Source of the DNA: UBA7672 sp965279205
Lineage (GTDB): Bacteria; Pseudomonadota; Alphaproteobacteria; Caulobacterales; Hyphomonadaceae
Assembly (NCBI GenBank): GCA_965279205.1
Contig: OZ257144.1
Location: 1,178,001-1,242,000 of the forward strand
Length of the DNA: 64,000 bases
Direction: 5' to 3'
Each line of letters starts with the position of its first letter. Position 1 is the first letter of the stretch. Positions 1-8,263 of the stretch are shown here, one piece after another. A model generated the notes under the pieces. It worked only from the letters and a program-made list of their open reading frames with translations, ran no database searches and was not told where the DNA came from. Position numbers and translations under genes: made by a program.

Positions 1-620
1 TGCGGCGGCTGATCAGCGACCTGCTGTCGCTGTCGAGGATCGAGCTGGTCGAACACAGGCCGCCTGAGGGCGAGACCGATCTTGCCAGCGTGATCGCCGA
101 GGCGGGCGATGCACTCGCGCTTGTCGCGAAAGAGCGCGGCGTCACGCTGAGCATCACTGGAGCGCATGACCCGGTTCTGGTTGTCGGCGCGCGGGATGAG
201 CTGTCGCAGGTCGCGCAGAACCTGATCGACAACGCGATCAAGTATTCGAACAGCGGATCCTCCGTGCTTGTGGAAGTGCTGTCAGACCTCAGCCAGGAGG
301 AGGCGGGCGCCCAAGCTGGCCGGCGCTGGGAAGAGGCGGGTCACATGTCGATCGTCACCGCGCCGCCGGGCGCGAGACGGTTTGCTGTATTGCGCGTATC
401 GGACAGCGGGCCGGGGATCGAGCGCCAGTATCTGCCGCGACTGTCGGAGCGCTTCTATCGCGTCGATCAGGGCCGCGGCCTCAAACCGGGCACGGGTCTT
501 GGCCTAGCGATCGTGAAACACGTGGTGCAGCGCCATCGCGGCGAACTTCTGGTCGAGAGCGAACCCGGACGCGGTTCCGCCTTCGGCGTTGTGCTGCCGA
601 TGGCCGATGCCGCCGCCTAG
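1..620 (+). CDS. phoR: Phosphate regulon sensor histidine kinase PhoR, C-terminal part
   Basis: The gene enters the window already open; reading continues in frame from base 3 (RRLISDLLSLSRIE, the end of the HisKA dimerisation helix), so the phosphorylated His lies upstream of the window. The HATPase_c domain follows, with an N box (QNLIDNAIKYS), a G1 box (DSGPGI) and a G2 box (GTGLGLAIVKHV). Inner-membrane kinase that phosphorylates PhoB under phosphate limitation. Assignment to PhoR rather than a generic kinase rests on the pstB-phoU-phoB set downstream. It ends 6 bp from a convergent dioxygenase gene that separates it from pstB. Confidence 0.9.
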   Translation, partial: RRLISDLLSLSRIELVEHRPPEGETDLASVIAEAGDALALVAKERGVTLSITGAHDPVLVVGARDELSQVAQNLIDNAIKYSNSGSSVLVEVLSDLSQEEAGAQAGRRWEEAGHMSIVTAPPGARRFAVLRVSDSGPGIERQYLPRLSERFYRVDQGRGLKPGTGLGLAIVKHVVQRHRGELLVESEPGRGSAFGVVLPMADAAA

Positions 621-626
621 ATCCAG

Positions 627-1799
627 TTAGAGCTTGTGGGCTTCGGCTTCGTCGCGGTGCTTTTTCAGATACTTCATGAAGGGCGTGCCGCCGGTGCCGA
701 CGTCGGTGTCGTTGCCGAGCGAGTCCTTGCCCTGCTTGTTGATGTAGCTCGCCGCGTATTCGAGGTGGCGCGTGCGGAAGCGAGCGAGTTTCGCGATGCA
801 GTCATTGTAGAGTTCGCGCAAGGCAGGGCTGCCTGACTTCTGGATGAAGGCGCGCAGGGCCGAGCGCGCGCGGACTTCGTCGACAAAAGTCCGGTGCGCC
901 GGTGGGCGATAGATGTGCAGCTCGTCGAGGAAGGTGCGCAGCGGGTCGGCGGCATGGCCGATGCCGAGGAGCGCGTCCATCGAGGGGACGATGGTCGATT
1001 GCGAGCCGGTCTGGCCGCGGAAGGATTGAGGCTTGCCGCCCGTCTCGGCGACGCCTTCGTAGACGATGCCTTCGCCCAGCGCTGGATTGTCCTTCCAGCC
1101 ATGGATATAGGGGCGCACGCGGTGGAAATAGACATACGGATCGCAGCGCTCCGGCATGCGGTCGAAGATGGCGTTGACGTCGTCCCAGACCTTGTTGGTT
1201 TTCGAGAGGCCGGCTTCGACGGCCTTCTCGTCGCCACGGTCGGCGGCTTCAATGAGGGTCGGAATTTCCGCCAGCATCTCGCCGGCGCGCGCCTCGATGG
1301 CGACATGGACCAGCACGAACCAGGCTTCGTCCTGTCCGGCGAGGAAGTTCTGGATCATCCAGATATTGTCGAGCGCGATCGGGCCCTTGCGGTCGAGCCT
1401 GTCCCAGTTGTCGAGGACGTAGGCGGAGTAGGGCAGCAGCGGCTGCTGGCCGAGACGTTTCGCCAGCTGCCACATCGGTACGGCCAGCTGGGCCGGAAGG
1501 CGCGCCGGGGCTTTCGGTTCGCCCCACACATAGGCCTGCACCATGAAGGAGTAGCGGACCATGGCGGTGCGAAGCTCGGGCTCGGACGCCTCAGCGCAGA
1601 AGCGGGCGAGGTCGAGCGCCGGCATCGATTCGAGGTGATGGCGGACCCGGCCGGTCAGCAGCGTCCGGGGCAGGTCTTTGGCTGCCTCGACGGCCGGGGC
1701 GAGGTCGGAGGGAAGGGAGACGTCCGCCGCGTCGTGGGAGCAAAGAAAGCCCCGTTCCGGGCTCATATCGTGGTCGGACAGTCTCAACGGGGCGGCCAT
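627..1799 (-). CDS. Indoleamine 2,3-dioxygenase family heme protein
   Basis: 390 residues. The C-terminal block is typical of the IDO family: YRPPAHR, then FRTRHLEYAASYI with the proximal heme ligand at about His345, then GTGGTPFMKYL. Family members insert O2 into the indole ring of tryptophan to give N-formylkynurenine. No signal peptide, so cytoplasmic. The start at 1799 is preceded by AAGGGA at good spacing; the frame stays open about 100 bp further upstream but that part does not look like protein. No kynurenine-pathway partner is visible, so substrate is inferred from family only. It lies head-to-head with pstB and tail-to-tail with phoR. Confidence 0.85.
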   Translation of the reverse strand: MAAPLRLSDHDMSPERGFLCSHDAADVSLPSDLAPAVEAAKDLPRTLLTGRVRHHLESMPALDLARFCAEASEPELRTAMVRYSFMVQAYVWGEPKAPARLPAQLAVPMWQLAKRLGQQPLLPYSAYVLDNWDRLDRKGPIALDNIWMIQNFLAGQDEAWFVLVHVAIEARAGEMLAEIPTLIEAADRGDEKAVEAGLSKTNKVWDDVNAIFDRMPERCDPYVYFHRVRPYIHGWKDNPALGEGIVYEGVAETGGKPQSFRGQTGSQSTIVPSMDALLGIGHAADPLRTFLDELHIYRPPAHRTFVDEVRARSALRAFIQKSGSPALRELYNDCIAKLARFRTRHLEYAASYINKQGKDSLGNDTDVGTGGTPFMKYLKKHRDEAEAHKL

Positions 1800-2109
1800 T
1801 CGGGCGATTCCCTTCGGGAAATGGGGATTTTGGCGCAGAAAACACGACGGACCGGGGGTGTAAATGGCGGGCGGCATTGGCTGACGCCCCGCCATACCCA
1901 CTTATGCACAAGCCAGACGGATGATTCTGGGCTGAATCCCGGGTGCGGCGGCATGGCCTGCCGCAGGGTCGCATGACTGTCACAAAAGTCGCCTAGAGGA
2001 CATTGCGGGACAGGCGCGGCCGGGTTTCATGTACCAGAACACCGCTCGCTCCCGGGGGCCAGTAGGCTTCCGGAGCCAAGTCCTGCACGGGCGTGATGCG
2101 GAGAGAGCG
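1800..2109. other. Divergent intergenic region, IDO / pstB
   Basis: 310 bp between the dioxygenase start and the pstB start. It must hold promoters for both directions. I see one PHO-box-like site (listed separately) and no convincing small gene; the open frames here are extensions of the two flanking genes. Confidence 0.5.
1966..1983 (+). promoter_or_regulatory. Candidate PHO box upstream of pstB
   Basis: Reads GGGTCGC-ATGA-CTGTCAC, the 7-4-7 layout of a PhoB site. The second half matches the CTGTCAT consensus at six of seven bases; the first half matches only at its GTC core. It sits about 130 bp before the pstB start. Direct repeats at 11-bp spacing fit PhoB binding, but the match is weak. 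Confidence 0.35.
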
Positions 2110-2937
2110 ATGAGCCGTATGGACCAGATCACTGCTCCCAGGCCGACGGTGGCCGCGGCATCCGCCAAGTCGGCGCCAGGCAAGGCAAAAGTGCAGGCGA
2201 AGACGGTTTCGGTCTTCTACGGCGAGAAGCAGGCGCTGTTCGATGTCTCGCTCGACATGCCGGAAAAATCGGTGACGGCGCTGATCGGGCCGTCGGGTTG
2301 CGGCAAGTCCACCTTCCTGCGCTCGATCAACCGTATGAACGATACGATCGAGGGTTGCCGCGTCACCGGCCAGATCGAGATCGATGGCGAGGACATCAAC
2401 ACCAAGTCGGTCGATCCGGTTTTGCTGCGCGCCCGCGTCGGCATGGTGTTCCAGAAGGCGAACCCCTTCCCGAAATCGATCTTCGAGAACGCCGCCTATG
2501 GCGCGCGCCTGCATGGGCTCGCGCGCTCGAAGAAGGAGCTGGCCGACATCGTCGAGCTGTCGCTCGAACGCGCTGGCCTCTGGAACGAGGTGAAGGACCG
2601 GCTGCATGCCTCGGGCGGCAGTCTCTCCGGTGGACAGCAGCAGCGCCTGGTGATCGCACGCGCGATCGCGGTGAACCCGGAAATCATCCTGATGGACGAA
2701 CCGTGCTCGGCCCTCGATCCGATCGCCACGGCGAAGATCGAGGAACTGATCGACGAGCTGAAGGCCAACTATTGCATCGTGATCGTGACGCACTCGATGG
2801 CGCAGGCGGCGCGCGTCTCGCAGCAGACGGCCTTCTTCCACCTCGGCAAGCTGGTGGAAGCCGGCCAGACCGAGACCATATTCACCAATCCGCGTGATAC
2901 ACGTACGCAGGACTACATCACCGGACGCTTCGGCTAG
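2110..2937 (+). CDS. pstB: Phosphate ABC transporter ATP-binding protein PstB
   Basis: 275 residues from the ATG at 2110, which follows GGAGAG; an upstream in-frame start at 2029 would add 27 residues of unlikely sequence. Walker A GPSGCGKST at about residues 60-68, ABC signature SGGQQQR, Walker B ILMDEP and the switch His in VTHSM. It powers high-affinity phosphate import with PstS, PstC and PstA, none of which is in the window. The phoU start lies 11 bp downstream, so pstB-phoU-phoB are one transcription unit. Confidence 0.96.
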   Translation: MSRMDQITAPRPTVAAASAKSAPGKAKVQAKTVSVFYGEKQALFDVSLDMPEKSVTALIGPSGCGKSTFLRSINRMNDTIEGCRVTGQIEIDGEDINTKSVDPVLLRARVGMVFQKANPFPKSIFENAAYGARLHGLARSKKELADIVELSLERAGLWNEVKDRLHASGGSLSGGQQQRLVIARAIAVNPEIILMDEPCSALDPIATAKIEELIDELKANYCIVIVTHSMAQAARVSQQTAFFHLGKLVEAGQTETIFTNPRDTRTQDYITGRFG

Positions 2938-2948
2938 GAGAGCGCGAC

Positions 2949-3641
2949 ATGACAGAACACACAGTCAGGTCCTTCTCGCAGGACCTCGAAGAACTGACCG
3001 GCGACATCGCGCGCATGGGCGGGCTCGCAGAGGACATGCTCTCGGATGCGATCCAGGCGATCGCCACGCGTGACCTGGCGCTGGCCGACACCGTGGTCGC
3101 ACGCGATCCGCAGATCGACAATCTTCAAGTCGAAGTGGAGAAGAAGATCCTTCGTCTTCTGGCGTTGCGCCAGCCGCTGGCGCGCGACCTGCGCCAGACG
3201 ATTTCCGCCATGAAGATCGCAGCCGAGCTGGAGCGCATCGGCGATCTCGCCAAGAACATCGCCAAGCGCGCCAAGGTCGTGGATTCGATCGAGCCTGCGG
3301 GCGCGCTCAAGGGCGTCTCCCGCATGGGCCGCCTGGTGACTGCCCAGCTGAAACGCGTTCTGGACGCCTACGCGGCGCTGGAAACGGACGCCGCCAGCAA
3401 GGTGTGGGCGCGCGACGAGGAAGTGGACGAGCACTACCAGTCGCTGTTCCGCGAACTGCTGACCTACATGATGGAAGATCCGCGCACGATCTCGGGTTGC
3501 GCGCATCTTCTCTTTGTCGCCAAGAACCTCGAGCGGATTGGCGACCATTGCACCAATATCGCCGAAGAGATCCACTTCCTCGTCACCGGCGAACAGCTGC
3601 CGACCGAAAGGCCGAAAGTCGATGCCCTCAACAGCAACTGA
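2949..3641 (+). CDS. phoU: Phosphate signalling complex protein PhoU
   Basis: 230 residues, the usual length, with the two repeated three-helix PhoU units: an E-rich ERIGDLAKNIAKRA motif in the first half and ERIGDHCTNIAEE in the second, which carry the metal-binding E/D residues. PhoU links the Pst transporter to PhoR and keeps the kinase off when phosphate is plentiful. It overlaps the phoB start by 20 bp, consistent with translational coupling. Confidence 0.96.
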   Translation: MTEHTVRSFSQDLEELTGDIARMGGLAEDMLSDAIQAIATRDLALADTVVARDPQIDNLQVEVEKKILRLLALRQPLARDLRQTISAMKIAAELERIGDLAKNIAKRAKVVDSIEPAGALKGVSRMGRLVTAQLKRVLDAYAALETDAASKVWARDEEVDEHYQSLFRELLTYMMEDPRTISGCAHLLFVAKNLERIGDHCTNIAEEIHFLVTGEQLPTERPKVDALNSN

Positions 3642-4362
3642 ACTCGATCGCCCCGCCATGCGCCCCGCCGCCGCGACAAAGCCATTCGCGCTGATTGTCG
3701 AGGACGAGCCGCCGCTGGTCGAGCTGATCCGCTACAACCTCATCAAGGAAGGCTATGAGGTTGCAGTCGCCACCGACGGCGAGGAAGCGCTGCTGCAGAT
3801 CGAAGAGCGCCTGCCTGACATCGTCCTGCTCGACTGGATGCTGCCGAAACTCGCCGGCATTGAAGTCGCCCGCCGCCTCCGCTCGAAGGCCTCCACCCGC
3901 AACCTGCCGATCATTATGCTGACCGCTCGCGCTGAGGAAACCGACCGCATTCGCGGCCTCGACGTCGGCGCTGACGACTACATGACCAAGCCGTTCTCGA
4001 TGTCGGAACTCACGGCGCGTATCCGCGCCGTCATGCGCCGCATCCGCCCCGCGCTGGCCGAGGACGTGGTTGTGGTTGGCGACATCTCGATCGACCGCGC
4101 CGCTCACCGCGTGGTGCGCAACGGGACCGAGATCCATCTGGGGCCGACCGAGTTCCGGCTGCTCGACTATTTCATCCAGCATCCTGGCCGCGTGTTCTCG
4201 CGCGAGCAGCTGCTGGATGCGGTCTGGGGCTCCGATGTCTATGTCGAGACGCGCACGGTGGACGTCCATATCGGCCGCCTCCGCAAAGCCCTGCTGAAGG
4301 GCGGCGGGGAAGACCCGGTCCGCACCGTGCGCTCGGCTGGATATGCGCTGAACGCGGGCTAG
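3622..4362 (+). CDS. phoB: Phosphate regulon response regulator PhoB
   Basis: 246 residues. Receiver domain at about 22-140 with acidic pocket EDE, phospho-acceptor Asp71 (LLDWMLPK) and the Lys in MTKPF; OmpR/PhoB winged helix follows (LGPTEFRLL, RTVDVHIGRLRKAL). Start at 3622, inside the end of phoU, chosen because A/G-rich sequence precedes it; the next ATG at 3658 has no ribosome site and would trim 12 non-conserved residues. Activates PHO-box promoters when phosphorylated by PhoR. Confidence 0.95.
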   Translation: MPSTATELDRPAMRPAAATKPFALIVEDEPPLVELIRYNLIKEGYEVAVATDGEEALLQIEERLPDIVLLDWMLPKLAGIEVARRLRSKASTRNLPIIMLTARAEETDRIRGLDVGADDYMTKPFSMSELTARIRAVMRRIRPALAEDVVVVGDISIDRAAHRVVRNGTEIHLGPTEFRLLDYFIQHPGRVFSREQLLDAVWGSDVYVETRTVDVHIGRLRKALLKGGGEDPVRTVRSAGYALNAG

Positions 4363-4401
4363 TTGCCCCGGACTGGTTACAGCCGCTGCGATGGCGTAAA
4401 G

Positions 4402-4423
4402 GCTCCGCGAGAGCGGAGCTTTT
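4402..4423 (+). terminator. Hairpin after phoB that also masks the purB ribosome site
   Basis: A perfect 7-bp stem GCTCCGC/GCGGAGC closed by a GAGA tetraloop and followed by TTTT. It could be a short intrinsic terminator for phoB. The 3' arm contains GGAG at 4415-4418, eight bases before the purB ATG, so the only good Shine-Dalgarno for purB is inside the stem. Confidence 0.55.
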
Positions 4424-4426
4424 CCA

Positions 4427-5737
4427 ATGATTCCTCGCTATTCGCGCCCCGAAATGACGGCGATCTGGGAGCCTGAGTCGCGCTATGCGATCTGGCTCGA
4501 GATCGAGACGCTGGCTGCCGAGGCGATGGCCGAGCTGGGGATGATCCCGAAGGATGTGCCCAAGGCCGTCAGGGCGAGGGGCGGCTTCGACGTGAAGCGC
4601 ATCGACGAGATCGAGCGCGAGGTGAAGCATGACGTCATCGCGTTCCTGACTTCGGTTTCGGAGCATGTCGGGCCGGAAGCGCGCTTCCTGCACCTCGGCA
4701 TGACATCGTCGGACGTGCTGGACACCTGTCTCGCGGTGCAGCTCCAGCGGGCGAGCGACATCCTGATCAAGGGCGTCGACCGCGTGCTGGCGGCGCTGAA
4801 GAAGCGTGCATTCGAGTACAAGCTGACGCCGACCATCGGCCGGTCGCACGGCATTCACGCTGAGCCGACGACGTTCGGCGTGAAGCTGGCGGGCTTCCAT
4901 GCCGAGATGGCGCGCAATCGCAAGCGACTGGAAACGGCCAAGGAAGAGATTGCAACCTGCGCGATCTCGGGCGCGGTGGGGACGTTCGCCAATATCGATC
5001 CACGCATCGAGACGATGGTCGCGAAGAAGCTTGGATTGGCGGTCGAGCCTGTGTCGACACAGGTGATCCCGCGCGACCGACATGCAGCGTTCTTCGGCGC
5101 GCTGGCTGTGACGGCGTCATCCATCGAGCGCATTGCGACAGAAATCCGCCACCTGCAGCGCACGGAAGTGCTGGAGGCTGAGGAGTATTTCTCGGAGGGG
5201 CAGAAGGGCTCATCCGCCATGCCCCACAAGCGCAATCCAGTGCTGACGGAAAACCTTACCGGCCTTGCACGTCTCGTGCGATCCGCTGTCGTGCCGGCGA
5301 TGGAGAACGTCGCCCTGTGGCACGAGCGGGACATCTCGCATTCGTCGGTCGAGCGTGGGATTGCGCCGGATGCGACCATTCATCTGGATTTCGCGCTGAA
5401 CCGCCTGGGGCAGGTGATCGAGCAGTTGCTGGTCTATCCGGACAACATGAAGGCCAATCTCGAAAAACTCGGCGGCCTGCACAATTCACAGCGCGTCCTG
5501 CTGGCGTTGGTGGAAAAGGGCGCGAGCCGCGAGGACGCCTACCGGCTGGTGCAGCGCAACGCGATGAAGGTGTGGCGCGATCCGGCGCGCAAGGAAGGCG
5601 ACTTCCTGCGCAATCTCGAAGGTGATGCCGAAGTGACGAAGCATCTCACCAGCGCCGAACTCGGTGACATGTTCGACCTCGGTTATCACTTCACCGGCGT
5701 GGACGTGATCTTCGAGAGGGTGTTTGGCAAGAGCTGA
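4427..5737 (+). CDS. purB: Adenylosuccinate lyase PurB
   Basis: 436 residues, the bacterial length. The fumarase/aspartase-superfamily signature is at SSAMPHKRNP, with the catalytic His in SHGIHAEP and the TSSDVLDT block. Cleaves SAICAR to AICAR and adenylosuccinate to AMP, both releasing fumarate, so it acts twice in purine synthesis. First of the purB, purC, purS, purQ group in this window. See the hairpin over its ribosome site. Confidence 0.96.
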   Translation: MIPRYSRPEMTAIWEPESRYAIWLEIETLAAEAMAELGMIPKDVPKAVRARGGFDVKRIDEIEREVKHDVIAFLTSVSEHVGPEARFLHLGMTSSDVLDTCLAVQLQRASDILIKGVDRVLAALKKRAFEYKLTPTIGRSHGIHAEPTTFGVKLAGFHAEMARNRKRLETAKEEIATCAISGAVGTFANIDPRIETMVAKKLGLAVEPVSTQVIPRDRHAAFFGALAVTASSIERIATEIRHLQRTEVLEAEEYFSEGQKGSSAMPHKRNPVLTENLTGLARLVRSAVVPAMENVALWHERDISHSSVERGIAPDATIHLDFALNRLGQVIEQLLVYPDNMKANLEKLGGLHNSQRVLLALVEKGASREDAYRLVQRNAMKVWRDPARKEGDFLRNLEGDAEVTKHLTSAELGDMFDLGYHFTGVDVIFERVFGKS

Positions 5738-5744
5738 AAAAGAA

Positions 5745-5772
5745 GGGCCGGACTCCCATTGGAGCCCGGCCC
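5745..5772 (+). terminator. Terminator-like hairpin after purB
   Basis: Twelve-base arms GGGCCGGACTCC and GGAGCCCGGCCC with one A-C mismatch and a CATT loop. It starts 8 bases after the purB stop and is preceded by AAAAAGAA, which would be the U-tract for transcripts coming from the other side; no T-run follows on the purB strand. Confidence 0.6.
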
Positions 5773-6157
5773 AGTCATGATGGTGGAGCGCAGGACACGC
5801 GGGGGACGTGTTGCGCTCATGCCGAACCTGCAGGCGCCCAAGGGGACAGTGGGGCGCGCCCGCTCAGGGGAGACGGGACAGGAAGCAGGTACGGGTAGGC
5901 CCCAGACCGGCGGGGCCGATCTTCACAAACGAGACTGCGCGGGACGTCTTAAGAACCGGATCGGTTCGGAAATGCGCTTTCACGGATGACGTTCACCATG
6001 GCGCGGCAGCACGTGCGCCGTGATGGCACATCGGCGAAAACGAGCCCGCGAGACATGCGGAATCGACGAGCATGCCGGAGGCCCGCTTGGTAAACCGGAA
6101 GCATCAGTAAGGTTTGCCGCCTCCGAAAAATTGCGGCGAAGGCGTCGGCTAGGAAAG
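5773..6157. other. Gene-free interval between purB and the zeta gene
   Basis: About 385 bp between two convergent genes. Open frames here (for example 5759-5989 plus) have no protein-like composition. There are GC-rich inverted stretches (GGGGCGCGCCCGC near 5850) but I could not match them to RNase P, tmRNA or 6S RNA. I see nothing I can name. Confidence 0.4.
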
Positions 6158-6484
6158 CTACTTCTTCTCGGATTTGACCTGCTCGACGGCCGTTTCCATC
6201 AGCTCCGACATCTGGCGCTGGATCTGGTGGTCAGTCATGGCGACGCCGGCCTTGTCGAAGTCGCCGCGGACCTTGCGGAACACGTCTTCATCACCAGGCG
6301 CCTCGAAATCAGCCTTCACGACTTCAATGGCGTAGGCGGAGGCAGCTTCCCCGGTTTTTCCCAGAAGTTCGGCCGCCCACAGGCCCAGAAGCTTGTTTCG
6401 ACGGGCATTTGCCTTGAACCGCAGCTCCTGGTCGAGTGCGAACCTGGCTTCTTCCCCGGACTTACGCTTGTCGAAACCGCTCAC
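6158..6484 (-). CDS. ATPase inhibitor subunit zeta (DUF1476)
   Basis: 108 residues, full family length. The sequence tracks the Paracoccus zeta protein pattern: FDKRKSGEEARFALDQE at the N-terminus, FKANARRNKLLGLWAAEL, then GDEDVFRKVRGDFDKAG. In Paracoccus the N-terminal part binds F1 and blocks reverse ATP hydrolysis. Small, charged, helical and cytoplasmic. Its position next to purC-purS is common in alphaproteobacteria. Divergent from purC over a 182-bp promoter region. Confidence 0.88.
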   Translation of the reverse strand: MSGFDKRKSGEEARFALDQELRFKANARRNKLLGLWAAELLGKTGEAASAYAIEVVKADFEAPGDEDVFRKVRGDFDKAGVAMTDHQIQRQMSELMETAVEQVKSEKK

Positions 6485-6666
6485 ACTCGTCTCCCTCAGG
6501 TCGCTTGCGCCGCGCGCAACAGCCGTCGATATAGCCCCTCAAACGGGCCGAAAACACCCCCGCGACGATGAGATGGGCGACGCCCCCGGCGCGATGGGAT
6601 AGGAAAGCCCTCAATACGCGAGTCTGGCCCTGTGGATAGCTTCAGGGGCGGTCGGGAGACGACGAT

Positions 6667-7428
6667 ATGGCCAAGCGCCGCAAGATCTACGAAGGCAAGG
6701 CAAAGATCCTCTACGAGGGGCCCGAACCCGGCACGCTGATCCAGTACTTCAAGGACGATGCGACCGCCTTCAACAACGAGAAGAGAGCGGTGCTGGACGG
6801 CAAGGGCGTCTTGAACAACCGCATCAGCGAATTCGTGATGACGCAGCTGAACAATATCGGCCTACCGACGCACTTCCTGAAGCGCATCAACATGCGCGAG
6901 CAGCTGATCCGCGAAGTGGAGATCATTCCTCTGGAAGTGATCTGCCGCAATGTGGCGGCGGGCTCCATCGCCAAGCGCCTGGGCATCGAGGAGGGCACGC
7001 CGCTGCCGCGCTCGATCATCGAGTTCTGCTACAAGAAAGACGAGCTGGGCGACCCGCTGGTGTCCGAAGAGCACATCACGGCGTTCAACTGGGCGACGCA
7101 CCAGGAGATCGACGACATCATCACGATGACGCTGCGCATCAACGATTTCCTGACTGGCCTGTTCGCCGGCGCGCAGATCAAGCTGGTGGATTTCAAGGTC
7201 GAGTACGGCCGGCTCTACGAGGGCGAGATGGTGCGCACCGTGCTGGCCGACGAGATCAGCCCGGACTCTTGCCGGCTATGGGACATGACCACCGGCGAGA
7301 AGCTCGACAAGGATCGTTTCCGCCGCGATCTCGGCGGCGTCACCGAAGCGTATGCCGAGGTTGCGCGCCGGCTCGGAATCATCAAGGAAGCAGGCGGGGC
7401 GGAAATCCTGTCCTTTTCGGGCAAGTAG
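6667..7428 (+). CDS. purC: Phosphoribosylaminoimidazole-succinocarboxamide synthase
   Basis: 253 residues. SAICAR synthetase motifs are clear: KRRKIYEGKAKILYEG at the N-terminus (nucleotide-binding strand), IPLEVICRNVAAGS, and LVDFKVEYGR plus LADEISPDSCRLWD in the catalytic half. Joins aspartate to CAIR with ATP. ATG preceded by GGGAGACGACGAT. purS begins 9 bp after its stop, so the two are co-transcribed. Confidence 0.96.
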   Translation: MAKRRKIYEGKAKILYEGPEPGTLIQYFKDDATAFNNEKRAVLDGKGVLNNRISEFVMTQLNNIGLPTHFLKRINMREQLIREVEIIPLEVICRNVAAGSIAKRLGIEEGTPLPRSIIEFCYKKDELGDPLVSEEHITAFNWATHQEIDDIITMTLRINDFLTGLFAGAQIKLVDFKVEYGRLYEGEMVRTVLADEISPDSCRLWDMTTGEKLDKDRFRRDLGGVTEAYAEVARRLGIIKEAGGAEILSFSGK

Positions 7429-7437
7429 GGCGAACCG

Positions 7438-7680
7438 ATGAAAGCCAAAGTCCACGTCTCGCTGAAAGCCGGCGTGCTCGATCCGCAGGGCAAGGCGGTG
7501 GGCGATGCGCTTGGCCGGCTCGGCTTCGAAGAGGTTGGGCAGGTGCGTTGCGGCAAGACCATCGAGCTTGAGCTCAAGGACGGCCTGTCGAAGGCTGACG
7601 CGGAAAAACGCGTGAAGGACATGTGCGAGAAGCTGCTCGCGAACACGGTCGTCGAACGCTACTCGATCGAGATCGCGTAA
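7438..7680 (+). CDS. purS: FGAM synthase subunit PurS
   Basis: 80 residues, matching the PurS family, with KVHVSLKAGVLDPQGKAV at the N-terminus and a C-terminal Glu/Asp-rich helix ending in VVERYSIEIA. PurS is the small structural subunit that joins PurQ and PurL in three-part FGAM synthase. In many alphaproteobacteria purQ follows at once; here it is 1.36 kb away. A strong hairpin ends the unit. Confidence 0.94.
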   Translation: MKAKVHVSLKAGVLDPQGKAVGDALGRLGFEEVGQVRCGKTIELELKDGLSKADAEKRVKDMCEKLLANTVVERYSIEIA

Positions 7681-7691
7681 GCCGAAAACGA

Positions 7692-7718
7692 AATCGCGCG
7701 CCTTGCGGGCGCGCGATT
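7692..7718. terminator. Bidirectional terminator between purS and entericidin gene
   Basis: Perfect 10-bp stem AATCGCGCGC/GCGCGCGATT with a seven-base loop, lying between two convergent genes (purS stop at 7680, lipoprotein stop at 7738). A-rich and T-rich bases flank it moderately on both sides. Confidence 0.7.
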
Positions 7719-7737
7719 CGTGATCGTTGCCGGAAAT

Positions 7738-7872
7738 CTATTTGTTTTCTTCGGCGGTCTTGGAGACGGCGTCGCCAACCGCGCCGACGTCCTTGCCGAG
7801 GCCGGCGATCGTGTTGCAGCCGGCCGCCAGGAGAGGCGCCGCCAGCATCACAGCGAGAAGAAGTTTGCGCAT
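7738..7872 (-). CDS. Entericidin A/B family lipoprotein
   Basis: 44-residue product, below usual gene-calling length. The N-terminus MRKLLLAVMLAAPLLAAGC is a signal peptide ending in a lipobox (Cys19), followed by NTIAGLGKDVGAVGDAV, the family core. Entericidins are small envelope lipoproteins; in E. coli EcnA/EcnB act as an antidote/toxin pair that responds to osmotic and stationary-phase stress, but the role in alphaproteobacteria is unknown. It is followed on the same strand's upstream side by a second, longer member. Confidence 0.8.
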   Translation of the reverse strand: MRKLLLAVMLAAPLLAAGCNTIAGLGKDVGAVGDAVSKTAEENK

Positions 7873-7951
7873 GGGGTCACCCCTTGATGTTGTCCCAAAG
7901 CCCAAAGATGGCGCTTCGCGGCCGGTTCTGCAAGCTTAAGGGTGGTTAGCG

Positions 7952-8155
7952 CTATTTGGGCTTGGGGCAGTTCGTGGCGCCTGCCGGGCAAGTCGGGGGC
8001 GGTGGGCTGGCTGGCGGAGCTGTGCCTGCCTCAGCGCCCGCTATCGTGCCGGCAACGGCCCCGCCGATTGCCTGCAGGTCCTTGCCGAAGCCAGCGACCA
8101 TGTTGCACGCCGAACACGCCAGCATGGCTGAAGCAGCCAGTAGAATCCTGATCAT
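7952..8155 (-). CDS. Entericidin-like lipoprotein with proline-rich tail
   Basis: 67 residues. Signal peptide and lipobox LACSAC (Cys14 or Cys17), then NMVAGFGKDLQAIGGAV, clearly the same core as the neighbouring 44-residue protein. It adds a tail with a PPASPPPP run and two further cysteines (TCPAGATNC) that could pair in the periplasm. Likely a duplicate of its neighbour; function not known. Confidence 0.72.
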   Translation of the reverse strand: MIRILLAASAMLACSACNMVAGFGKDLQAIGGAVAGTIAGAEAGTAPPASPPPPTCPAGATNCPKPK

Positions 8156-8263
8156 ATGCGTCCTCCGACAGGCTTGCCCGAGCCCACAGCTGGGCGCGAA
8201 ATCGGGCGAAATTGGGAAGCAACATTGCTGCCGAATCCCTCAGGCAAATCTTACAGGTGAGTC

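Noticed and set aside
894..1976. 360-codon plus-strand frame opposite the dioxygenase gene
   Set aside because: Antisense shadow from high third-position GC; His/Arg/Val-rich with no domain, while the minus strand has clear IDO motifs.
5840..5960. Resemblance of the post-purB region to RNase P or tmRNA
   Set aside because: None of the conserved core elements of either RNA could be found.
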